NCBI RefSeq assembly: GCF_009765785.1
Contig: NZ_LMUT01000016.1
Location: 35,084 to 70,055 of the forward strand
Source: Granulicella sp. L46
GTDB lineage: Bacteria; Acidobacteriota; Terriglobia; Terriglobales; Acidobacteriaceae
Direction: 5' to 3'
DNA length: 34,972 nucleotides
The position numbers and the translations under genes were made by a program. Below the pieces are notes generated by a model. The model saw only the letters and a program-made list of their open reading frames with translations, was not told the origin of the DNA and did no database searches. Positions within the stretch are counted from its first letter, which is position 1. Every line of letters starts with the position of its first letter. Positions 1 through 8,636 of this stretch are shown here, one piece after another.

Positions 1-226
1 GGCGGTTCTGGCTACCTGCGTCTGGATGCTTCCGCTGTCAGGAAGCACGCAGGCTGCCAAACCCATGCAGCTCACGCGTACTTTTCAGATACGATCCGAA
101 GACTATTCCGCTCTCCCGTCGCTTGCATCCGGCCACGCACTTGGTAGACCTAGATACGGCTCACCTCAAACCGCCGCACAATCTCGGTCGGACGATCTCC
201 CCGGCCCCGCGTCCGCTGGTCTCGAC

Positions 227-348
227 GCGGAATTTGGCAGAACGCCGGATGGTCGCGTCGTTGAGGTCATCACTCTGACCAGCGGAGCGCTGGAAGCCAG
301 GGTGATCACCTATGGCGCTAGACTCATCAGCGTCAGAGCGCGTACGCC
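227..348 (+). pseudogene. Galactose mutarotase (aldose 1-epimerase) N-terminal remnant
   Basis: A stretch of about 40 codons reads EFGRTPDGRVVEVITL followed by EARVITYGARLISVR. This is the characteristic start of the mature GalM/aldose 1-epimerase fold (FGxTPDGxxVxxxTLxNG...ITYGAxxxS). The frame stays open past it, but the similarity stops at about position 348, well short of the catalytic His and Glu, so this is a fragment of a protein normally about 330-380 residues long. GalM interconverts alpha and beta anomers of galactose and often accompanies galK and galT, which lie 3-6 kb to the right on the other strand. The 226 bases before it hold nothing I recognise. The assignment rests on motif resemblance only. 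Confidence 0.55.
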
Positions 349-483
349 GGGCAACAACAACATTCGTCTTCGGCATTGCGCCATGAATCCAATTTGGCGT
401 TCTGCACCCCTGGTCCCTTTGAAACAGCGAGTCGTCCGAGAATTGGCTGCGCGCCTGGTTTACACCAACGAAGGAGAGCATAC

Positions 484-1917
484 ATGCTGACTCGCCGTCT
501 TCTTCTTGGAAACGCGCTGAAACTTTCCGCCGGCCTGGCGCTGCAACCCGGAACCCTCGCCCTCCCTCAAGCAGATGCTGTTCTCACCCTAGAATTGGGC
601 AATGCCACGCCTATCAACGTTCCAGCCAACTTCATGGGCCTCGGATATGAGATGTCCTCGGTCGCAACTGTCGGCTTGCTGAGCGCGCAGAACCATCGAT
701 ACGTGGAGCTTATCAAAGGCCTCGGAGCGAGAGGCGTGCTTCGTGCCGGGGGCATCGTGTCGGACTATACCCGGTATGAGCCTAACGGAAAGATTCTGGC
801 CGAGCGCCAGGACACGGTGATAACCCGCGAAAGCCTGGAACAGTTTGCTGCGTTTCTGAGAAAGATCGGCTGGACCGCGATCTGGAGCGTCAACTTCGCA
901 AAAGGCAGCCTGCAGGATGCTGTTGCGGAGGCGAGCGCCGTGTCGGCCGTTCTCGGGTCGCAATTGCTGGCCTTGGAGATTGGCAATGAAGTCGAAAATT
1001 ACGGTCGTGGCCAAACGCGATTTCGAAAGTCTCCCTACGATTATGAGACATATCGCAAAGAATACAGCGAATGGCATGCCGCAATCCTGAAGGCTGTACC
1101 CGGCATTCGTTTCGCCGCCCCCGATACAGCCAGCTCTGTGGAGTGGGTGGAGCGGATGGCTCAGGACGCAAAGGGCGATGTGCACCTTCTGACCACCCAC
1201 TACTATCGCAACGGTCAGAAACGCGGATCGGCGGAGCAGTTGCTTGTCCCCGATCCGCGACTCAAGGATGTTCTCATGCGTCTTCGTATAGCCTCTCAGA
1301 AGAACGGCATTCCATGGCGTATGTGCGAGACCAATTCATTCTCCGGTGGCGGCCTTCCGGGCGTCAGCGGGACCTTCATCGGCGCTCTATGGACGCTGGA
1401 TTTCATGCTGTTGCTGGCTCACTGCGGGTGTGCCGGCGTGAACATCGAGACGGGAGTCAATCAACTGGGCTTCATCAGTTCCTACTCCCCAATTCAGGAC
1501 AACGGCAACGGTGTGAACAGTGCTGGCATTCCTTATTACGGAATGCTAGCGTTTGCTAATGCCATGTCTGGAGGTCAGGAAGCTCTGCCCATCGAAGTCG
1601 ATACCAGCGGTGTCGATCTAACTGCCTACGCCCTGGGAACCGGTGGAAAGCCCCGCTCCGTCGTTGTGGTGAACAGGGAACGCAGGCGGGATGTACCTGT
1701 CGATCTCTCACAGCTCGGGCTTGCCAGCGTCTCGGCCCTGCGACTGACTGCCCCGTCAGCGGATAGCAAGACCGGAATCACCTTCGGAGGGGCCACAGTC
1801 GACATGAACGGCCATTGGAAGGCAAATGCTCACGAGCACATTAGTGGTAGTAAGGTAACTGTATCTCCCATGAGCGCGGTAGTTCTTCATTCCACAGATC
1901 GGCATAATCATTCTTAG
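484..1917 (+). CDS. GH79-like glycoside hydrolase (beta-glucuronidase/heparanase type), Tat-exported
   Basis: A 477-residue protein. I chose ATG 484 because AAGGAGAG sits just upstream and because it places a twin-arginine leader (TRRLLLGNALKLSAGLAL) at the very N-terminus; the open frame itself extends further upstream. The body resembles GH79 enzymes, which are TIM-barrel retaining hydrolases of glucuronides and related substrates. E169 in LEIGNEVE fits the acid/base at the end of strand 4. E282 in CETNSFSGGGLPGVSGTF fits the nucleophile region. The C-terminal ~90 residues form the usual beta-sandwich. It is likely periplasmic. The gene stands alone between a galM remnant and a broken esterase, so its true substrate cannot be read from context. 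Family assignment is moderately sure; exact activity is unknown. Confidence 0.7.
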   Translation: MLTRRLLLGNALKLSAGLALQPGTLALPQADAVLTLELGNATPINVPANFMGLGYEMSSVATVGLLSAQNHRYVELIKGLGARGVLRAGGIVSDYTRYEPNGKILAERQDTVITRESLEQFAAFLRKIGWTAIWSVNFAKGSLQDAVAEASAVSAVLGSQLLALEIGNEVENYGRGQTRFRKSPYDYETYRKEYSEWHAAILKAVPGIRFAAPDTASSVEWVERMAQDAKGDVHLLTTHYYRNGQKRGSAEQLLVPDPRLKDVLMRLRIASQKNGIPWRMCETNSFSGGGLPGVSGTFIGALWTLDFMLLLAHCGCAGVNIETGVNQLGFISSYSPIQDNGNGVNSAGIPYYGMLAFANAMSGGQEALPIEVDTSGVDLTAYALGTGGKPRSVVVVNRERRRDVPVDLSQLGLASVSALRLTAPSADSKTGITFGGATVDMNGHWKANAHEHISGSKVTVSPMSAVVLHSTDRHNHS

Positions 1918-2074
1918 TCGGATCGATCTCCCGCATGGCGAACTGGGCGCGAAGCTCTGGGTGGGAAATGACCAGGCGCATCTCACGGCGCGCCTTGCGT
2001 ACCCGTCCCACGGGTGGAACCCCATCGTGGACGACATCTATAATCATGCGAGCCTTTTGCGACTGGTCCTCCAG

Positions 2075-2642
2075 CATTCCACAGATGTCTGGCAGCGTCT
2101 TTCAGCGAATTCGCCAGCAATCTCCTGCAGCAGGGCCCCGGCAAGAACGAGTGGACTCCTCAGCAGGTAGACGGACACCTCACGGCAGCGTACGGTGACC
2201 AGAAGTCCGCGTTTAAGGACCGCTTCCGCGCAATAAGGTTCAGGACGTTCTGTACTTCGCTCCCTTCCACACCAACGCACTTGCCGCGAAATCCCAGGGC
2301 GGGACGGATCCCGTGTATCACTATATCTTCGCGTATGAGTGCCCTATGAATGGCGGCATCACCTCGCACCATACCTCTGAGATCGCTTTTGTCTTTCACA
2401 ACCTCACCGAGCCGCAACTACGCCTCGCGACCGGAGACGGTCCACAGGGCTACGTCTTGCAGGACAAGGTTTCGACAGCATGGCTCAACTTCGCCAAAAC
2501 CCGCAACCCGTCGCAACCTGGCCTCGAGTGGAAAACCTTCATGCCCACCGATAGGCAGCACTCTGGCCGTCCGCCGATTTTGACGCCCTTGTCGGAGCGT
2601 TCCGCGTTACTGAATTCCGGCCCGGCAATTGCTGGCACCTAA
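2075..2642 (+). pseudogene. Type B carboxylesterase/lipase, C-terminal remnant with frameshifts
   Basis: Three frames join into one carboxylesterase C-terminal half. IPQMSGSVF is followed by a shift near 2103. SEFASNLLQQGPGKNEW and AAYGDQKSAFKD are followed by a shift near 2230. Then VQDVLYFAPFHTNALAA, DPVYHYIFAYECP, TSHHTSEIAFVFHNL and TAWLNFAKTRNPSQPGLEW run to the TAA at 2642. The pair YxYxFxYxxP...HxxEIxFVF and the phrase W..FA.TRNP are diagnostic of the type B family (the His is the catalytic one). The N-terminal half with the GxSxG serine is missing, so it cannot be active. These enzymes normally hydrolyse acyl or aryl esters, sometimes substituents on plant polysaccharides. The 150 bases between this remnant and the GH79 gene hold no recognisable gene. 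Confidence 0.65.
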
Positions 2643-2691
2643 ACGACGACGCCAACATCGCCTACGCTCACGCAGCGGCGGATGGCGGACG

Positions 2692-2892
2692 GCTGCTTCG
2701 ACTCGCGCGGGCGTGGCGTTGGGGTTGAGTGGGAAGATGCAAATGTTGTTTGCGTTGGGTGAAGGTGTGTCGGTGGAGGGTGCCAAGGAGTGAGTTGGGC
2801 TTGATCCCTGGAGGGTTCTGGTGCTGCCTGCTGAGGGTGTGGAGTATTCGCTTCGGGGTGCGGGCGAGGTCATTCGGATTGCGCAGCCGTAG
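2692..2892 (+). pseudogene. Unrecognised degenerate coding remnant
   Basis: One frame reads AGVALGLSGKMQMLFALGEG, meets a TGA at 2791-2793, then continues DPWRVLVLPAEGVEYSL and ends at TAG 2890-2892. The two halves look like normal protein with one stop, suggesting the 3' end of a decayed gene. I do not recognise the family. A second overlapping frame just upstream (about 2587-2730) reads FRPGNCWHLNDDANIAYAH, which may belong to the same lost gene or to the esterase tail. It ends three bases before a nested palindrome, which fits a gene end. Confidence 0.25.
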
Positions 2893-2895
2893 GAC

Positions 2896-2934
2896 GTGTT
2901 TAGATACAGGACATCTTGTCAAGTTCCTAAACAC
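2896..2934. repeat. 39-bp nested palindrome at the 3' end of galE
   Basis: Outer arms GTGTTTAG (2896-2903) and CTAAACAC (2927-2934) are perfectly complementary. Inside them GACA (2910-2913) and TGTC (2917-2920) pair around a 3-base centre, sharing the same axis at 2915. It lies 15 bp past the galE stop and 3 bp past the opposite-strand remnant, between convergent gene ends. No T-run follows on either strand, so a classic Rho-independent terminator is not obvious. It may be a bidirectional terminator, an IS end or a protein-binding palindrome. Confidence 0.5.
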
Positions 2935-2948
2935 ATTCTCGCGAGTTG

Positions 2949-3918
<970 letters not shown>

Positions 3919-3940
3919 AAAAGCTCCAGAGATTAGAGAA

Positions 3941-4975
3941 TCAGATTAGAGATTGGCGAAGTGTCGCTGCTGCGGATTCGGGAGTGATGTCGCGCTGGGG
4001 TGAGCCGAGGAGTTCGAAGCCTACCATGAATTTTCGCACGGTTGCAGAGCGGAGAAGCGGCGGGTAGAAGTGCAGATGGAGGAGCCACTCGGGGTGAGGA
4101 TGGTTATCGGCGGGCGCGGGATGGAGGCCCATGGAGTAAGGGAAGGGAGTGTCGAAGACGCGGTTGTAAGCGCTGGTGACTTGCTTGAGCAGGTCGGCGA
4201 GGCCTTCGCGCTGGGAGGCGGTGAGGTCTTCGATGCGCGCTACGTTTTGTTTGGGGAGGAGGAGGAGTTCGAAGGGCCAGACAGCCCAGAAGGGTACTAG
4301 CGCGGCCCAGGTTTCGTTCTCCGCTACGATTCGGTCCTGCTGCGCCAGCTCGAGGGCTAGATAGGTGGAGAGGAGTTGCTTGTGGTGCTCGGTGAAGTAG
4401 GAGACCTGCGCGGCGAGTTCGAGTGCGGGCTCGTTGGGGATGTGCTCGGTGGCCCAGATCTGGCCGTGGGGATGGGGGTTGCTGGCTCCCATCATGGCGC
4501 CGCGATTTTCGAAGATCTGGACGTACTGGATTTCAGGGAGGGTGCCGAGTTCGGAGGCTTGCTCGGCCCACATCTCGACGACGCGACGGATGGCTTCGAC
4601 GCTCATGGTGGCGAGCGTGAGATCGTGGCGGGGATCGAAGCAGAGGACGCGACAGATGCCGCGCTCGGTGGAGGCACGGAGGAGTCTGGCGTCGTCGACG
4701 TCGAGATTGGCTTGCGGAACGTTGGGTTTGAGTGCGGCAAAGTCATTTTCGAAGACGTAGGTGCCGGTGTAGGCGGGGGTGTGATGGCCGCCGGCGCGGG
4801 TGTTGCCGGGGCAAAGGTAGCAGGCGGGATCGTACGCGAGCGAGGGAGGCTGGGCGGTGTCTTCGGTCTGGCCCTGCCAGGGGCGCTGGGTGCGATGTGG
4901 AGAGACCACAACCCACTCGCGCTTGAGCGGATTCCAGCGACGATGGGGTGACTCGAGGAATACCTGCTCGATCAT
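3941..4975 (-). CDS. galT: Galactose-1-phosphate uridylyltransferase
   Basis: A 344-residue protein of normal family length. GalT transfers UMP from UDP-glucose to galactose-1-phosphate, making UDP-galactose and glucose-1-phosphate in the cytoplasm. The HIT-type active site NPHPHGQIW is intact (His170 is the predicted uridylylated residue, counted from ATG 4975). The N-terminus RRWNPLKREWVVVSPHR and the cysteine pair YLCPG also fit the family. The start codon overlaps the galK stop in an ATGA (4972-4975), implying translational coupling, and galE follows after 22 bp. It is the middle gene of a galK-galT-galE operon. No lesion is seen in it. Confidence 0.93.
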   Translation of the reverse strand: MIEQVFLESPHRRWNPLKREWVVVSPHRTQRPWQGQTEDTAQPPSLAYDPACYLCPGNTRAGGHHTPAYTGTYVFENDFAALKPNVPQANLDVDDARLLRASTERGICRVLCFDPRHDLTLATMSVEAIRRVVEMWAEQASELGTLPEIQYVQIFENRGAMMGASNPHPHGQIWATEHIPNEPALELAAQVSYFTEHHKQLLSTYLALELAQQDRIVAENETWAALVPFWAVWPFELLLLPKQNVARIEDLTASQREGLADLLKQVTSAYNRVFDTPFPYSMGLHPAPADNHPHPEWLLHLHFYPPLLRSATVRKFMVGFELLGSPQRDITPESAAATLRQSLI

Positions 4976-6156
4976 CTTTCGACCTGCAGGACATCCGCGT
5001 TGCGTAGCATGGCGCCGTCGACGGCGTCGCAGACGTAGGCTTCGGCCGCGATGTCGAAGCGCTTTTTGTACGCAGCCTTGAGGGCTGTTGCGAAGGCGTC
5101 GGCCTGGGTGCGTTCGACGAGGTTGACGGTGCTGCCGCCGAAGCCTCCGCCGGTGAGGCGCGCTCCGAAGCAGCCAGGTAAGGTGGTGGCAATTTCGACG
5201 AGGAAATCGATCTCTTCACAACTGCATTCGAAGTCGTCGCGTTCGCTGGCGTGTCCTTCCAACATGAGTTGGCCGAAGGCTACGGGATGGCCGGCGAACA
5301 TGGCCTGCTTGGCCTGACGAACGCGGGCGTTGTCGGAGATGATGTGGCGGCAGCGACGGAAGGCTGCATCGGACATTTCAGACTTCGCGGATTCAAGTTG
5401 TTGCAAGGTTGAATCTCCGAGATCGCATACGCCAAATTTTTTGACGAGGATTGCTTGTCCTTCTTCGGACTCGATGCGGCGCATTCCATATTCGCCGGTG
5501 GCGACAGAGTGTTTCACCATGGAGTTGCAGACGACGATCTGGGTCTCGGCGAGACGGCCCTTGTTCATGGGCAGGTGGTCGTAGGTGAGAGAGCGTGTAT
5601 CGAGAAGCAGGGCGTGGCCGGCTTTGGCGGCGACGATAACGAACTGGTCCATGATGCCGCAGGGGGATTCGACATACTCGTTTTCGGCGCGCTGGCAGAG
5701 GAGGGCGATGTCTTCGATGGTGAGCAGAACCGTGGCGAGCGCGAGCATGGCCATGGCGCTGGCGACTTCCATGGAGGCGGAGGAGCTGAGGCCGGCGGCG
5801 AAGGGGACGTTGCCGGTGATGTGCAGGTCGAACGATTGAGGCTCGATGCCGCGCTCCTGCAGTTTACGGAGTACGCCTACGGGATAGTCGCTCCACTCGC
5901 CACGCGCGGGAGAACGGTCGGTGTGGTCGAGAGTCAGGGTCTTGCTGAGAAGCTCGCTGGTAAAGGTGTAGAGGCCATCTTCGCGCGGGGAGATGGTGGC
6001 TTGTGTGACGAAGGGAATTGCCATCGGGAGAACGAGGCCGCCGGTGTAATCGGTGTGTTCGCCGAGTAGATTGACGCGGGCGGGCGCGACGCATTTGATT
6101 GCCCTGCGCGGGGTGGGGTCCGCGGTCGTCGTGAAGCCGTGGCTATCTGGGAGCAA
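4972..6156 (-). CDS. galK: Galactokinase
   Basis: GalK phosphorylates galactose at C1 with ATP, the first committed Leloir step. The 394-residue frame carries the three GHMP-kinase signatures: ARVNLLGEHTDYTGG near the N-terminus, FAAGLSSSASMEVA in the middle and ARLTGGGFGGSTVNL near the C-terminus. GIMDQF supplies the catalytic Asp. The start is uncertain. In frame the only upstream choice is TTG at 6154-6156 without a clear Shine-Dalgarno. A good-looking ATG at 6182-6184 begins MIETAETNFLAP in another frame and would run smoothly into DSHGF if one base near 6148 were extra. So the true N-terminus may start at 6184, with a 1-base insertion or sequencing error. It is the first gene of the operon, overlapping galT by 4 bp. 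Confidence 0.92.
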   Translation of the reverse strand: MLPDSHGFTTTADPTPRRAIKCVAPARVNLLGEHTDYTGGLVLPMAIPFVTQATISPREDGLYTFTSELLSKTLTLDHTDRSPARGEWSDYPVGVLRKLQERGIEPQSFDLHITGNVPFAAGLSSSASMEVASAMAMLALATVLLTIEDIALLCQRAENEYVESPCGIMDQFVIVAAKAGHALLLDTRSLTYDHLPMNKGRLAETQIVVCNSMVKHSVATGEYGMRRIESEEGQAILVKKFGVCDLGDSTLQQLESAKSEMSDAAFRRCRHIISDNARVRQAKQAMFAGHPVAFGQLMLEGHASERDDFECSCEEIDFLVEIATTLPGCFGARLTGGGFGGSTVNLVERTQADAFATALKAAYKKRFDIAAEAYVCDAVDGAMLRNADVLQVER

Positions 6157-6186
6157 GGAAGTTGGTCTCCGCGGTTTCGATCATAA

Positions 6187-6202
6187 ATGTAAGCGCATAC
6201 AT
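6187..6202. promoter_or_regulatory. LacI-family-type operator at the start of the gal operon
   Basis: ATGTAAGCGCATACAT is a near-perfect 16-bp palindrome with the central CG typical of LacI/GalR-family operators. It lies immediately downstream of the predicted -10 box, where a bound repressor would block transcription of galK-galT-galE. It matches the two operators found before the receptor at 23612 in 11 of 16 positions, so it may answer to a paralogous regulator rather than to the same one. Confidence 0.55.
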
Positions 6203-6203
6203 C

Positions 6204-6240
6204 TGACAAAAATAGTAGCGGACGAGGGATCTGGACCCAA
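6204..6240 (-). promoter_or_regulatory. sigma70-type promoter of the gal operon
   Basis: On the minus strand TTGGGT (6240-6235) and TACTAT (6217-6212) are separated by exactly 17 bp, close to TTGACA/TATAAT. A start of transcription near 6205 would fall just before the LacI-type palindrome, and about 20 bases before the possible galK ATG at 6184, so the leader would be very short and lacks an obvious Shine-Dalgarno. Confidence 0.5.
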
Positions 6241-6293
6241 CCAGATGCGAAAGGGGGTATACAAGCCAATCAATCGAAGGGTTTGGGTGGATA

Positions 6294-7135
6294 TCACGGG
6301 ACCAATTCGGTGGCGGAAGCGGCGCTGAGCGAGTGGATGGCGAGCCAGGTTTGCTGGTAGGCGTTGAGGGCGTCGAGGGTGGCGGAGCGGGCGTCGCTGA
6401 GGGTGTCGAGGTAGTCGATGAGCGCGCTGCCTCCGTGCAGAAAGGCGTATTGGGCGATGGAGAGGACGTCTTTGGATTCGTTGAGGTAGTGATTGTTGTA
6501 GTGAATCGGAGAGGCGCCTGACCTGGACGTAGCCGACCCAGGCCTGATCGACGTCGGAGATGACCTGGTAGCGGGCGGCGGTTTCCGTGAGGCGGGAGGC
6601 GTCGGCCTGGAAGCGGCCGGTGGCTTTGTTGCCCTGGTTGCGATCGAAGATGCGGATGGGAATGTTGAGGGAGAAGCCGGCGGAGCTGTAGGTTCCAAAG
6701 CGGTCGTATTCGGCTTCGAGGGTGGGATCGCCGGTGCCATTGACGATGGCAAGGCAGGAGCTGGCATCTGCTGCCGCGACGCCGAAGTGGGCCGCGGCGT
6801 AATAGGGGCGATCGGTGAGCGCGGCCTGGACGAGTTGATCCTTGGTCTGGGTGACGAGGGGCGGGATGATGTTGCCGGTGATGTCGAAGTCCTCGGTCGG
6901 GAATTCTATGCCGATGACGGCCTGGAGCTGGTCGCTGGCCTGGCGGAGCGTGATGATGTCGTTGGATTCGTCGGATTCGTAGTCGCCGAGCTGGAGGTCG
7001 AGGCGTTCGAAGTCCAACTTGCCGAGGTCGCCGGCTTTGAAGCGGTCGTTAGCGATGTCGACTTCGTGGCCGAAGTCCTTGAGGCTGCCGATGGCGAGTT
7101 CGAGAGACTCCTTGGCGATGAGCATGTGTGGGGTT
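6294..7135 (-). pseudogene. TolC-family outer-membrane efflux protein, truncated and frameshifted
   Basis: The frame reads MLIAKESLELAIGSLKDF, ANDRFKAGDLGKLDFERL and IFDRNQGNKATGRFQADASR, which are typical periplasmic helical hairpins of CzcC/NodT-like TolC proteins. A frameshift at about 6515 then leads to NNHYLNESKDVLSIAQYAF and LIDYLDTLSDARSATLDALN, ending at TGA 6294-6296. The N-terminal barrel and signal peptide are lost: at about 7135 the sequence switches to an RND-pump remnant. TolC proteins form the outer-membrane exit duct of tripartite pumps, here probably of a metal/cation exporter, judging from the attached RND remnant. It is non-functional as it stands. Confidence 0.75.
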
Positions 7136-7375
7136 TTCCCATTCGGTGGCGCCGTTGGGGAAGAGGAAGCTGGCAAGAACCGGAGCGAGCCCCGTGGAAA
7201 GGATCAGGGAACAGAGTGGGGCAAACGCGACGGTCCAGGCCACGGGCTTGAACAGACGGCCTTCTACCGACTGCAACGTGAAGATGGGGAGCTACGGCGT
7301 GATGATGATGGTGATGGCGTAGAAGACGGGGCGCTGGACTTCGTGAGTGGACCCGCGAATCTGCGACATGACGGA
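7135..7375 (-). pseudogene. CzcA/CusA-type RND efflux pump, internal remnant
   Basis: About 80 codons read STHEVQRPVFYAITIIIT, then a TAG at 7292-7294, then LPIFTLQSVEGRLFKPVAWT and LSTGLAPVLASFLF. This is the very conserved membrane segment of heavy-metal RND transporters (HEVxRPVFFAIxIIIxxYLPIFTLxGVEGRLFxPMA). Everything before and after it is gone. It fuses on its 3' side to the TolC remnant, pointing to an internal deletion. On its 5' side it abuts an opposite-strand reverse-transcriptase fragment. The former operon probably exported divalent metal cations. Confidence 0.7.
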
Positions 7376-7384
7376 CTTGTCGTC

Positions 7385-7595
7385 CTGGCGGGTGTGCGGA
7401 AAGTTGCGAGGGAACGCACGGAGATAAGGTTCACCGCTCCACCACGTTACGGTCGATCTGCTAAGGGACAGCTTCGGTTCTCTGAAGCGCAAGGCTGCTC
7501 CCGGCGTGGATGGGGTGACATGGCAGGAGTATGAAGCCGGGCTGGAGGGTTGGCTTGCCGATCTGCACAGCCGGGTTCATCGCGGCGCGTATCCT
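7385..7595 (+). pseudogene. Group II intron reverse transcriptase (LtrA-type), N-terminal fragment
   Basis: The plus strand reads VRKVARERTEIRFTA, a one-base shift near 7437, then LHHVTVDLLRDSFGSLKRKA, APGVDGVTWQEYEAGLE and LADLHSRVHRGAY. This is the beginning of a group II intron maturase/RT (RFTALLHHV...AAPGVDGVTW...RVHRG). It lacks the catalytic YADD region and all of the intron RNA domains I could look for. It is wedged between the RND remnant and a GH1 remnant, both on the other strand, so it marks a mobile-element junction. The open frame runs to 7631 but similarity ends at about 7595. Confidence 0.75.
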
Positions 7596-8463
7596 CCGGA
7601 GCGGGCTGATCGTCCTGCATGGCTAGGTTGAACCCCACTGGCATATCAGGCCTCACCGCCTTCATCGCTTCCATTCCTTTGGTATGCGAAGCCAACAAGC
7701 CATCATGGTTTCTTTCGGCATCGCCAGTGAAAAAAATTAGAAAACTCTGGCGCGTTCGCTGCCTTGCGTCCTCTTTCCAACGCGTCCTGCACCATGCCCG
7801 TAACGCTCATGCCCCCTGGACCCCCGGCATAGGCACCCAGTCCAGCAACTGTGGCAAGTCCGGCTCGTTCAACGTTGAAGCATACCCGACCATGTCCCCC
7901 AGGTGCCGCGTCGCTCGCTCGGAGTAGCGGGCGAACCGGTACGCCGCGTCCGCCCGCTCCCACCCAACCTTCAACGCAAACCATCGCGGTAGCGCAAAGT
8001 GCTAATAGGTCACCAGTGAAGTCAGACCTTGCTCATGAGAGGTCGCCAGCAGGTGCCGGTAATATTCCAGCTCGGCATTCGAAAACGCCCCCTCCTCCGG
8101 TTCAATGCGCGACCACTCGATCGAAAACCGATAGGTGGTGAACCCCAAGTCGGCCAGCATCGAAATATCCTTGGGATACAGATGGTAGTGATCGGATGCG
8201 TCGCCGGAAGTCTCCTTGAAAATCGATCCCGGCAGGTGCTCCATCAGCCAGAGGTCGGTGTTGATGCTATTGCCTTCCACCTGGTAACCGGCCGTCGCGG
8301 CTCCCCACAAAAAGTTCTTCGGAAATGCCTTCGACTTTACTGTTTCTCCAGCCCTATCTTATGCCTCAACCGCCAGCATGCCCAATCCCAATACTGCAGC
8401 TGTCGCCGAAGCACCTCTTAACAAATCCCGCCGCGTCATCGATGTGACTTCACCATTCGCCAT
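7596..8463 (-). pseudogene. GH1 beta-glucosidase with Tat leader, decayed
   Basis: From ATG 8463 (GGGAG upstream) the frame gives a Tat leader TRRDLLRGASATAAVLGLG and meets a TAA after LAVEA. It continues with KAFPKNFLWGAATAGYQVEG, the standard GH1 N-terminal signature, then DISMLADLGFTTYRFSIEWS and LTSLVTY. A TAG follows, then HFALPRWFALKVGW. TLNEP, the acid/base motif, is preserved. Frameshifts near 7825 and 7735 connect MVQDALERGRKAANAPEFSN and SHTKGMEAMKAVRPDMPVGF. The C-terminal half with the nucleophile (TENG) is missing where the RT fragment begins. GH1 enzymes cleave beta-glucosides; this was an exported version. At least two stops and two shifts make it non-functional. Confidence 0.85.
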
Positions 8464-8636
8464 CGCTCCCACTCTCCCGTAGTGCTCAGCTCCTGTTCAA
8501 TTCGTCCAGCGCGATCAACTTTTCTACATACCACTCAAACTTGCAGGTACCCTAGATATTTGCGGCTGGGGGTTTACCTCGGCATCCCCTCATGGAGACG
8601 ACCTCGACGTTTTCGGATGACCCATAAGGAAAATCG

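Noticed and set aside
1841..2077. Minus-strand open frame with protein-like sequence (SHPELRAQFAMREID)
   Set aside because: The plus strand is equally protein-like here, no start or ribosome-binding site is convincing, it overlaps the GH79 3' end, and I recognise no family on either strand.
4376..4951. Long plus-strand open frame opposite galT
   Set aside because: galT is certain from its active-site motif; the opposite frame is the usual high-GC shadow with Gly/Asp-rich composition.
5455..6069. Long plus-strand open frame opposite galK
   Set aside because: Shadow of galK; composition is low in hydrophobic core patterns and there is no family resemblance.
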